A stretch of DNA of 64,000 nt, taken from NCBI GenBank assembly GCA_963920665.1, contig OY987270.1, positions 14,038,019 to 14,102,018 of the forward strand, in the 5' to 3' direction. A program made the translations under genes and the position numbers. Shown one piece after another: positions 1 to 11,100 of the stretch (the first letter of the stretch is position 1; each line of letters starts with the position of its first letter). The notes under the pieces are model-generated. The model saw only the letters and a list, made by a program, of their open reading frames with translations. It had not been told where the DNA came from and made no database searches. This DNA is from Straminergon stramineum. Taxonomy: Eukaryota > Streptophyta > Bryopsida > Hypnales > Calliergonaceae.

Positions 1-401
1 TAATTCCATATATTCAATCCCTAACACATTCACACATTCCTTTTGAGTCAATTAATTTTTTTCTTCCATTTCATCATTCACATTTCAACCCAAATTTTAT
101 CCCCAATTGAGTAGCACTTTTGCACTTTCGCACTTGTCCTAAAACCCTAGAAAATCCAACTCAAACTTCATGTACCCTTTCTAGACATTCATATTCCATG
201 AGAGAATTCTATGCATGGCCATTGAACCACTCATTCTAGATTTATAAGAAAAAATCATATTGTGATTAGCATTACATTTAGATTTAGTAGGAATCACAAG
301 AAAAATGAAATACCTAATCAACTTGTTGTCAAATGGGCAACAGACCTTGTCACAATAAATTTGTGGCCCCAACTTCATCCTTGCTTCAAATTAGGTGAGA
401 C

Positions 402-550
402 CACTATAAGAAAGTAGTGTCTGAATTGGCTAACAATGTCCGAATTGACAAAAAAATGTTCGAAATGACAAAAAAATTGACAAAAACTGTTCGAATCAGC
501 CTCTTTGAATTAACTCAAAATGTCTGAATTGACATTGCTCCCTTGTAGTG
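402..550. mobile_element. CACTA-type miniature element
   Basis: The element starts CACTATAAGAAA and ends CTTGTAGTG, matching the classical CACTA/EnSpm terminal inverted repeat. The flanking triplets are acc and gcc, close to a 3-bp target duplication. Inside are repeated short motifs of the type GTCTGAATTGACA and TTCGAA, resembling the subterminal transposase-binding repeats of CACTA elements. At 149 bp with no coding capacity it would be non-autonomous. The superfamily call rests on termini and subterminal repeats only. Confidence 0.6.
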
Positions 551-2722
551 GCCTTATCCCGTTGGAAAGATCATTTTCCCATCTTTCTCCTCACAAAAAT
601 ACAAGTCAATTCACCTTGCCAAACTCCCATAGTCACTCACTAAAATTGTCAATCTTCTATGGCAGAGGCAACTAACCTCCTCATATTAAATTGGCCTCCC
701 CGTCCTCATTCTTGCCTAGAATTTACTAAGACTTTTCTTGTTGGAAAGATGATTTTTTCTTCTCCATCCTCCAAAAAATTCAGCCCATTCTGCATTTTCC
801 ATATTCTGCAATCCATCGCCGAAGTTGGTAGTCCCCTCCAAATTCAACAAAACCCTAATTCTCTCCACTCCATTTCCCATTTGACCTCAATTCCATCATT
901 CCTTCACCATTTTTTCCCCACAAAATAGTGACCTACTCGAAAATTTTTCCTATCTTGATTCCCTCATCTTAGTTTCTAGCTTCTCATACTTTAAAAACGC
1001 CCATAATCACAAAGTTGCTCTCAAAACACACATGCACAAAAAGTTGAGAGAGAAGGCTTTAAACCCTAATTTTTCCTATAACCAAACTTTCTAATAGATG
1101 AATTTTCAAAACTACTTTCATCCCCCCTTAATTTATTGCTAGTTCACTAAATTAATGTAAAACGTGACAAATTAGTGCAAATCGAGCTAAATTATTGTAA
1201 TTGCACTAATTTCGTATAAACTGCGCTAATTTGATGCAATACCCCCTAAAGTTCAATTTTTTGCCTTATTTAGTGTTTGTACCACTATTTTAGTGTTCTA
1301 GTAGTAGTTTTAAGTTCACTAACTTCTTTGGTGTTTTTCACATTTATTATTTTTTGTGATTTTGAGTTTCATTTCCTACTTCTAGTCTTTTGTTTTGATT
1401 TTGATTTTGCATTTTTGGTTTTGATTTTTTCATCATTTTAATGTTAGCCTAATTTGGTCACTCTATTAAATCTTGCTTAACACCTTTTTAGTTTTAAATC
1501 CCTATTTTTTGCATAGAATTTCCTCTAGTTTTCTCCTAATTGCATTTTCTAGCATCTTGTCCTAACTTCTCAAAGTTTTCATTGCTATCTAGTGGAAAAT
1601 TCCCTAATTGATGGTTGTGGCTTAATCTAGAGTACTAACACTTCTAGACTTTTAAATGCACTCCTAATGTTTAAATTCTTGGATTTTAAAAATAGTGAAC
1701 CAATATGGTGGTTCACATGTTCCCACTCACATTTTAAAGTAACTATTGATCCTAGTTGGAATTTGAGGTGGTTGGGTGTAAGATTGGGAGTATTTTTCAC
1801 TTTCAAGAGATATAATGAAGAAGATGCTATGTTTTTTGTAGCACTTGAACCTCTAGAAAATGAAGATTTGAATTGATTTCTTGGGGTATTACATATTGTT
1901 ATGTATTTGTAAATGTTACGTAAAACTGTCATAAGATGAGATTGCTCCATGATTGCAAAGGCTCAAGGGTTTTGTTGTGGGTCTCATGAACATCCTCCAA
2001 GTAGAATATTGATCTATTCATGCGTTCACTAATATAGCTCGTATCCTACTACCCCACCTTACAAGTGGGATCCAAAATATATTACGGAGTATATATTAAC
2101 GAAATAAAATAACAATCAAACTTGAGACCAGAGTTACCAGACCCTGAAGAGGGAATTTGAGAACCCCTCCCCCCAACGTGAACAACTTCTAGATACAAAA
2201 ATATCTCAGATAATCAAAGGAAGAAGCTTGGATGAATGTGCGGTGTAAAAGAGTCAGACCTACTTACTTACTCATTATCAAATTTCGGGTCTTTGCTGAA
2301 ACTCCTCCAAAAGTCCAAGTGTCGGACCAAGTTTTTGTTTTTGTTTTGGTGGAGCCAAAATTCGCACACTCTAACAAGTTTGAGTCAATCATTCTCCATC
2401 CCTCCAGAATTGCGCCTGTGGTGTGAAGCCGACTTGTGGCAATTACTGTTCCGAAAAACAAACAAACTGCATACCGGCTAGCTTCACACAAACAGACCAA
2501 CCGATCGACGATCGGTCAACTCAAATTCTCGAAACAGTGTGGTCACTCCGCAAGCGAGAGATCATTTGGATCAATAACTTATGGTTTCTTTTTGGCGCAG
2601 TTGATTTCCACGGCGAGTCAGAGGCCTGGTCAATCAATTCAGTTGTTGGAAACTCACACGCGGCTTTAGCAAATGAATTGGACGTCATAAGCTTATGACA
2701 GACTCACAGCTTGAAACTGAAC

Positions 2723-3006
2723 AGGGCTTTTTTTTCTTTTCAATTTTTATGAAGTGCCAAATTGGAGATATCAAATTTTATAGTGGTGCTCCAAATTTTC
2801 AACATTCATCCACCTATTGGATACAAAATATCACATTAGCACACATCACATGTCCATAAGTATGTTTTCATCCACAATCTGGTGATTTCATCCAAGATTA
2901 TTTTTTTTAAATTTGAAGTTCTTGGACAAAAAACATCACGATTTGTTGACATTTTTTGGCCCAAATCAATTTTTTTCTGCACCAGAAAGAAAGGTAAAAA
3001 AGCTCT
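2723..3006. mobile_element. MITE-like element, family E copy 1
   Basis: The left end is AGGGCTTTTTTTTC and the right end reads AAAAAAGCTCT, so the ends form an imperfect inverted repeat. The interior shares a run of matching blocks (tagtggtgctcca, attcatccac, tttcatccacaat, gatttcatc) in the same order with 58433-58652, about 55 kb away. No coding capacity is seen. The superfamily is not determined. Confidence 0.6.
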
Positions 3007-4607
3007 GCCTTGAAATGGTCACGATGTGGACCTCACCGACTGCCTTTACGTAGCTACGGTGAAGCGGTGCATTCGTCTTGTAACTGATCATCCACCCAGT
3101 GTTTTTTTTTATCATTTTCTTCAGGTGGCCTGACTCCACTGAGAATTTGGTTGAGGCTTCTACATTCTAATGAAAAGTTCATTCAATTATACAGTCATAC
3201 CCCCACTTGACATTGGTCATTTTCAAATGATTCCAAGAGGTAATGAAACAAGAGGATATTAAATAAATGTGAGTCTTTGTTTTTCTCAAAGACATTCAAA
3301 ATTAGTTCTCTCTTCTCTTATAAATTAGTTTTGTTTGGAAAACCTAGAATGACGAAAAGAATAAAGAATTATTCTATAGTATGAGGCTTTGTCCTTAGAG
3401 CACTTGCTTGCTTTTCAAGTAAAATCCTCACTTGTTGAGACAAGCTTCCTCACGTGTATATAGTTTTTGTTAATGCAAAACTTCTTGTTGTTGGTCCAAA
3501 GCCTATAAAGAACTTTATTCAACATGAACCACAAATTAAAACTCTCCCTTACCAAATTTGAATAACTCTACTAAATTGATTTGTCCTATTAGTGAGGGAG
3601 GAAAATCACCATCACTTCAAAAGTAAGTGCAACCACAAAATTTATATTTTGTGAAAATTGGTACAAGAATATAATATTTTAATCTACAATATTTCAAAAT
3701 AGTGTGACTTTGGTAACTTAGTGTTCTACACACTACTAAAATAAATCAAAATACCAAAATTGTTGGCTCTTGATAGAAGGGAGCAATGTATTTTTTTAGG
3801 CAATTTAATGCCCAATTGCCTCAAAAAAAAATGGACAACTTCAAGCCTAAGTATAGAATTAAAAGAGGGTAATTGTGTTTAAAAATGTTAGACTATAATC
3901 ATGGCCCTACACACCATTGCCACAATGATTCCAAAACCTCATTTCATCCATCATGCAAAGCCAACACATATAAAAATTACATACAAAAATAACATACTCC
4001 AAGTTGGGCTCCTTCAATTCAAAGCCCCAAAGTAAAGGAGATGGATACTGAGAACCTTCTTGAAAGAAAGACCACATAACCATTGGTTTGAAAATAAAAA
4101 AATAAAACATTGGAAGGGAGGATCATGGTTTTTCCTTGAGCGAATTTTTGCTAAAAAGTGATGAAATTTTTTTATAGGGAATATTTAGCAAAATATTATT
4201 GCTTTTTAGTGGATGAAATCACTAATTAATCACCAAATCTTGAGATGGTATCATTCTACTTTGGATGAATGTACATCATTTTGGATGAATAAATGAAATT
4301 TCATCCATATATTGCAAGTTTCAACCATTCCATGGATGTAAATAGCTTCATCCTTCCACTGATTATCGCTTTCTGAACTGCCTAAACAAATGAAAAAAAC
4401 AAAACCCTGGGGAGGATGCTTCCCATTGACCCCATGGAAGAGCGAGCCTCAGTTGAGTAGCTGCTTGCAGCCTTTGACCCCCAAAACGAGTCTTGGAACC
4501 ATCCCATCGTACAACTTTAAGAAGTCGGTAATAATATACAATCGGTCCTCGCGGCAAACGGCCAAAACCACGCAAACAGTCAAAGCATCACGACCTGGCT
4601 CCACTAC

Positions 4608-4615
4608 TATAAATA
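4608..4615 (+). promoter_or_regulatory. TATA box of the 4.9-kb gene
   Basis: A perfect TATAAATA lies about 300 nt upstream of the ATG at 4916, in a locally GC-richer sequence than the flanks. Transcription would be expected to start near 4640, leaving a 5' leader of roughly 275 nt. This is the clearest core promoter seen in the window. That it drives the downstream gene is inferred from position. Confidence 0.55.
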
Positions 4616-4915
4616 GTCCATCCTTGCGCCTCACCTTCATCAGTACCTTCAATTCAAGCATTTGCCTGAAGGCACAAATCTTGCTTCACACTTGTATTGC
4701 AAACATTTTGATTCCAAGGCAAGCCTTTTGGTGCAGACACCTGCAACATTCTTCGCTATCATCTTTCATTTGAGCTCTTATCAGGAACACTAGCTAGCTA
4801 GTAGCTTAGCTTGTTCGGTGCACTTACCGACGAGAGGGAAGCAATTCAAACTTGGTTTAGTTTCGGGTGTTGCCCGGTGGTGTTGATCGATTGTCGTTGC
4901 AACAAGTGAGACGAG

Positions 4916-6955
4916 ATGGGGTTGGAGTGGAAAACTTCCAAGGGTGTGGAATCGGAAGTAAGGCCGAGGGGTGGCGATGTGACTTCTGAAGCTTCGAAAG
5001 GAGCCATGATCGACGTCAAGTCCATGGCGGACTACAGGAAGGAGTTTTAGAGTCAGCGACTGCAGAACAGGCACGCTACGGGTAAGTTCTCACTACCTTT
5101 CGTACGTTTGATCGATCACAGTCAATGTCGTCGGTGCTTTCAGAGCCATTCTTGATATTAATGAGCAATTTCTTGGTGAATGAGCAAGCTATGACAATGC
5201 CGTCTATGGATCTCATATTCGTCAAAATGGCCTGGATTTTCTCTTGAAATTGGCAGTTTCAAACCTCGAATCTATAGTGGTCCTAGGTTTTGAAGCTTGA
5301 AAGTCACAATTTCAGCGTTTTGGATCAATCCGTACAATGAAGATGACCATTTATGGTTTGTACCCGAGCATTTTCATTTTCTAGGTTCAGAAGGTAGTTC
5401 CGATTCCTTCAGAGTGTTTGAGCTTGATGCACGTATTGAACTATGCAGATAAGTGACCAGATCACTGGTGATGTACGCATTGATCCGAAGTCTGACATTA
5501 ATTGCCTCGAATTGCAGAGACCGAGATTTTACATCGTGTGAAGGAGTACATCAAGAGGAGGATCGACGGCATCGTGGACGACGCCTGCAAGAAGCGCATC
5601 ATGGACCTCACCACGGTGATGCTCTCCGTGGTGAGCAGCTCTGTGATCCCGTTCAGCGGGGTGGCCGTGGTGGTGGCCGCCACCGTGATGCAGTGCCTCA
5701 ACTTTGCCGTCACCCTGGGTCTCATCCCGCTGCTGAACGTGCGCTCTTTCAACGACTTGAAGTCCATGAGCAGCCAAATCGGGAACACCATCCAGCGGGC
5801 GTCCAAGAGCAGCTTGATGGCAGGGGTCGAGACGGCCGTTCTGTCGCTTCTGAAGAAGTTGGGCTTGGACAATTGGTTGTGGTATGAAATTCTCAAGGAC
5901 ATTTTGGTGGCCATGATTGGCGACAGCCCCATGGACGCAGGCTGGATCATGACTCCACTTATGGCTGTGCCCAAGTACATGCTGCACCGGCACCTCATCA
6001 AGAAGATGTACCGGAAACTGGGCGACAAGGCGCAAGTCGTTCACCACACTTGGACGGAGCAGAACTGCGTACAGATCGAGGCGCAAACCACGGTCTTTGC
6101 GCATGTGCAGGTGGACGGGTATGGAAACGCGCAGGGTACGTATCTCCAGGAGCAAGAAGTGGCCACGACCGAAGCAGGGGCACAAGTATCACAGACAAAT
6201 GCACACTTCCAGCAACAAGACGGAGGCTTGGGACAAGCACAAGTATCGCAGACAAACGAATGCTTACTTTCAGCAACAAGGCGAAGGCACTGGAGACCTA
6301 GAAGTATCACAGACAAATACATACATTAAGCAAAAAAGCGGAGGAGCTGGAGAAGCACAAGTATCGTATACCAATACATTCTTTCAGCCACAAATCGGAG
6401 CGCGTCGCCAGCGCAATTGTCGCAACCAAGTGCATACCTTCAGCAGCAAGCCCCACCGCGCGCAGAAGCCATGGCTCGTGTATCAGTCCTCGAGTCAATC
6501 TCCTTACACGTATACGAAGCCCGCACCAAGCATGGTGCCCAACTATCCTCATTGGCAGATCGTGCAACCAACTTCCAATTCCAATCCGCCTGCAAGGAAA
6601 AAACCAACTCTGATTATGGGATACTCACCACCAAAGAATTCGTTTTTCTTTCAGCCTCAAGTTCAACCGCAATGAATCCAAATCATGGGGCAGAATGCGC
6701 CGGCAAATTCGTCCTAGTTTCAACCGCAAGTCCAAGAAGGCGGGGGGTTTCAGGCTACCCCAGCTGCGCAAACTTATACTCCGCCACCAAATCCCTCGTA
6801 CTCTAGCAGCCGCATGGTTCACAGCAGACCCGGCCGATGTATTCTCAAGGAAATCCGAATGTTCAAATGGGGGATTACAACAAGCCCCAAAGCTGCACCG
6901 GCTTCATGGACTCCGGGACAGGCGGCTCAATCTCAGTTAGGAAATCAAATTTTTA
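4916..6955 (+). pseudogene. Decaying gene: hydrophobic protein with Gln-rich tandem-repeat tail
   Basis: I do not recognise the family. Exon 1 (ATG 4916 to 5080) joins exon 2 (from 5519) by a GT-AG intron with matching phase. Exon 2 opens into about 160 residues with a strongly hydrophobic stretch (MLSVVSSSVIPFSG onward), which may be membrane segments, then a conserved-looking amphipathic part. From about 6180 follows a roughly 55-bp tandem repeat, five diverged units, encoding AQVSQTN...FQQQ, then a Q/P/N-rich tail. Lesions: an in-frame TAG at 5048-5050 in exon 1; a net 4-bp gain in repeat unit 2 moves the repeat code into another frame; another shift follows near 6420; a TAG lies in the tail (about 6715); the last tail codons return to the first frame near 6840. 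The 44-codon exon-1 frame could instead be an upstream ORF, but the repeated shifts favour a pseudogene. Confidence 0.55.
6180..6460 (+). repeat. Coding minisatellite, about 55-bp unit x5
   Basis: Five diverged units each begin with a version of cacaagtatcgcagac and run through a cagcaacaa core. The first unit is read as QVSQTNAHFQQQ in the gene frame. Units 2-4 give the same peptide (QTNAYFQQQ, EVSQTNTYIKQ, QVSYTNTFFQPQ) only in the +1 frame, which shows they once shared one frame. Unit 5 (SQPSAYLQQQ) is again in the first frame. Confidence 0.75.
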
Positions 6956-9900
6956 ATTGATACTCTTTGACTATCAATTTGTAATTCTACTTAAAATATA
7001 AGAGTTTTTTTCTGAAATATTCACAACTGATTTGGAAACATGAATTTGCAACCATGGAGTGCTGATTTTCTAATTTTAGAATGACATGGTAAATAAATCT
7101 ACCATGATTTTCTATGGAGCCAAGTATTCAGATTTTTTGAGCATATATTGCATTTGATATGAATTGTTTCACTTTTTATTCAGAAATGAAAAATATTTTA
7201 AAATCTTCACAAAATAATGTAACATTTTTATGACTACTAGAAGATGTATGATTACATCTCTAAAATTTAAATAAGAAAAATCACATTCATGCATAGTTGC
7301 AGAATGAAGTTTGAAATAAATAGTTATCGGCTTGTCCTTTCATTGTGTAAGTTGTGAGTCTATGGACTGCATGTGACATGGAAGTCTTGCAATTGTGAAA
7401 TCATTATGCTGGACTTTAGAAGTGTATGTTGACCAATAGCCAATGTTGAATCTTATACTTGTCAATATCCCCCCCCCCTAGTCTAGCCCCCCTAGTTGCA
7501 AAGTGAATTCAACATCCCACTTGTTTATAAGTTTAATTTGTTGCTTCAAAACTTTTTGACTCTCTCATGTTTTAGAAAAAGATTCCAATCCAAATTTTTC
7601 TTGAATGAAATTAATTGAACACAAAGGTTTCCATTGGTTCTTTAAAAACTTCTCAACTCCTTTAATTGAAAAGACACTAAATTTTCTATGGATCTAGACC
7701 CATGACTACAAAGTCAACTTTACATTCCAATGGTTTTTGTAAGTCCAATTGGTTGCCTCAAAAAACTTTCAACTCTCTTATTTTTCAATTTTTCTTGATT
7801 TTGTTTCATAAATTAATTCAGATGCAAAAGTTTCCATTGGTTCCTCCTAAAGAATTTCAACTTCCTCAATTTGAAAAGACATTGAATTCTACCTGGGCTT
7901 CAATTTTAGTTGTGTGACTTTGAAATTTAGTTATTTTCATCTTCATTTGGCTTCATTCTACCATTTTGTTCTAGCTCTATTCCATCACTTTCATCATGGA
8001 TTCATTCCACTATTTTAGTCCTAGCTTCATTCTATCATTGTGGTTGTGGCTTAAATTTTAGTCATAGCTTCGAATGCACCTCTATAGTCATAAAATAGAC
8101 AAAACTTCAAAATGCCACTTCAAAAATTTGCTAAACCAATTCTCACCTAGAGGTCATCATTGGAATAACAAATCATCAAATCAAAATTTTATAAATTTAC
8201 AGATGTACAATTTAAGATTTTATAAATTTTAATATGGGGACTCTAGTATCCTCCGTGCTATCAATGATGCATGAATGAAGGTTTTTGGACTCCATTTTTT
8301 GACTTTGGCAATGGGAATTTTCACACATATATTGGAGCTTGGAAAGCATTGAATTCCTATTGGAAATCAATTTTTATTGATACTCCTTGGATATCCATTT
8401 GTAATTCTACTTAAAATTTAAGAATTTTTTTGAAAGATTGATTAGAGATTTGGAATATTAAATTTGCAACCACAAAGTGTTGTTTATCTAATTTGAGAAT
8501 GACATGATAAAAAAATTTGAACTATGATCCATACTTTAATATAAGTTTATGGAGAAATTTTCAAATTTTATGAGCATATATTGCATTTGATATGAATTGT
8601 TTCATTCTTTATTTAAAAATTCAAAGTACTTTCAAATTTACTCAAAAAAATGTGAAATTTTTACAACTAATAGTAGGCATGCTAATCACATGCAAAGTGA
8701 TGTTTGAAAGGTAGTTATAATTCTAAGGTTAAAAGTTTGTACTGGCATAGATGTCTTGGCAATTGTGAATTTATTATGCTAGACTTTGGAGGTGTATGTT
8801 AACCAATAGTGGGTGTTGAAATCTATGTTTGTCAATTCTCATCCCATAGGTGCAAAGTGGACCCTACATATTGATCATTTTTTTAAATCTCATGAATTGC
8901 CTATAAAAACTTTCAATTTTCTCATTTAAAAAAATATCTGATCCAAATTTTTATGGCCTTGGTTTCAAAAATTAATTGAACCACGAAGGTTCCTATTGGT
9001 TCTCTCAAAAAAAATTATTTATTTCAATTGAAAGACATTGAATTCTTTGGATCTCTCTCCCATAGTTGCAAAGTAGACTGTACATTTCACTTGTTTTTGT
9101 AAGTCCCATTGGTTGCCTCAAAAATATTTCAACTCAATCATTTTTTTTTTAATTCCAAATATTCTTGTCCTTTGCTTTGGCATTCTAGTTTAAATTCAAC
9201 CTCAAAGGTTCTTGTTAAATCCATCAAAAGCCTTTTTAACTCTTTCAAGTGAAAAAAAAAATCTCTTGTGAGCTTTAATTTTAGTCATGTGACTTTGAAG
9301 CTCTATTACTTTTGCTCTATTTTTAAAATTGTATTATTTTCATCTTAACTTCATTCCACCATTTTTTCAGTTATGGAATCAAATAGATCCCATGGTCAAA
9401 AAGTGGATTATATATTCGTCAATACAAAACCTCCAATGATTACTCCAAAAATTTACAAAAATGAATTTCAATCTAAAAGTCGTCACTAGAATTTTATAAC
9501 AATTTGAACTTCAAGCCTATAACCATAGAGTGATGATTTCTCATTTTAAAGTGACAAGGTAATAAGAATTGTACCAAGATGTTCTACACCATCATTCACA
9601 TAAACCTAATGAAAAGATTTTCCACTTTTTGAGAATCAATGGCATTTGATATAAATTTTTTCACTTTTGAGTCAATAACTCATGGTATTTTTTACAAAAA
9701 CATGTGAAACTTCTACAACTAATTAATAGAATACATGTAATCACATCTTTGAAAAATTAATTCAAAAATCACATTTACAAGTATTGAATGATTGCATTTT
9801 GCCAAAAATTGGAATTTTGGTGTTGAGTACTTTGAGTACTAGAAGGAAAAGCTCATTGGTCAATTTTTGGTCTCTCAATCATATTGTAAATCTATTCTAC

Positions 9901-11100
9901 TATTGACAAGTGTTCTTCATGGGTACCATGCAATCTTAGTTGTATCCATTGGTACTATATCCTAGTTTTTTACAAAAAACGATATATTGAGTTTTTAACT
10001 TATAATAAATGTATCACAATGGAAAAGACATCCTAAATATTGGCAATTTGGAGGGATTAGATGTTGATTAGATTTCACCAAAAGAATGAGCATGAAACAA
10101 TCTTCAATTTCAAAATTGTACATGCCCTAGAGCTATTTTGCATGAACTTGGATATAAAATAATCTATTTTTAGATGTCTTTTGGTAGAAATATGCCCCCA
10201 AGAATAGGTCACAAGAATTTTAGATCTAGATCATTAAATTTTGGATACTCCATATTACTCAATCCTCCTAAACCTCAAAATATGACAAATTAACAAAATA
10301 GACTTTTAAACACAACATTATTTTCTTAATTTTTTTGAAAAATAAGGTACATGATGGCAATCGAAACATCTATGTCTAACAAAATATTCAAGTTCATTAG
10401 TTTCATGTTACAAAAGTTATAGAGGATGACAAGTCCGTCATGCTACGTGTGTATGAAAAAAGGAATAGTGTGTCTTGCAATCACCCTAGTATTTGCAAAA
10501 TGAAGTTTGAAGAAATAGTAAGAGGCTTGTCCTTTGAAGGTAGTTAGGATACAAAGGCTACAATAAGACTTCAATTGACATGGAAGTCTTGGCAATTTCG
10601 AACTCGCTCTAATGGAATGTAAAATTGAATGGTGACTAATAGCTAGTGTTGGACCTTACATTTGTCAATACAAAAAACTCAAAGATTGAATTGCTTCAAA
10701 AAACTTTCAACCCTCTCATTTTTTCTTTTTAAATTCCAAATTCTTCTCAACTTAGTTTTACAAAATTCATTGAACCCCAAGGGTTCCCATTTGTTTCCTA
10801 GAAAAACTTTTCAACTCCTTCAATTGAAAAGACACTATAGACTTCAAAATCCTATTATTTTCATCCTAGCTTTAAAATTCTGATATTTTTATTGTAGCTT
10901 CATTTTACCATTTTAGCATGGCTTATTCTACCATTCTAGTGGTGTAGTCATGGACTTGTGGCTATAGTTTTAGTTACGGCTTCAAATAGTCCACATGGTC
11001 ATAAATAAACCCTATACAAAAATCCCAAAATTCACTCCAAAAATTAGATAAACCAATTCTAACCTAAAGGTTATCATTGGAATTTAGAAGTTTAGAGGTT
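6950..11100. repeat. Diverged three-copy duplication of AT-rich DNA
   Basis: Three blocks of about 1.1-1.8 kb share the same ordered landmarks: a 'tttgtaattctacttaaaat' type start (6980, 8398), a 'gagcatatattgcatttgatatgaattg' region (7139, 8571; weaker near 9640), and a 'gtcttggcaattgtgaa' landmark (7384, 8759, 10587). Inside the first two blocks a shorter unit of about 210 bp is repeated again ('gcaaagt...cacttgtttttgtaagtcc...ttgcctcaaaaa', near 7500 and 7710, 8860 and 9073). No coding frame is conserved between blocks. Its origin (old tandem array or retroelement fragments) is unknown. Confidence 0.6.

Larger units (their letters stand above)
1..4600. other. Non-coding AT-rich stretch with small transposon relics
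   Basis: No open frame here resembles a conserved protein; the frames are short and of low complexity. The stretch holds a CACTA-like mini-element (402-550), a 12-bp inverted repeat with a 20-nt loop (1169-1212, arms AAATTAGTGCAA and TTGCACTAATTT), a MITE-like element (2723-3006), a weaker inverted relative of it (about 4120-4350), and a segment (about 3630-3745) that recurs in diverged form at 57165-57290. Nothing else is recognised. Confidence 0.6.

Noticed and set aside
5498..6185. Long minus-strand frames (176 and 218 aa) opposite the pseudogene
   Set aside because: They mirror the GC-rich coding exon on the plus strand, have no splice support and no recognisable family.
6180..6460. Regular repeats resembling a CRISPR array
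   Set aside because: Units are direct tandem repeats without unique spacers, lie in an exon, and the host is a eukaryote.
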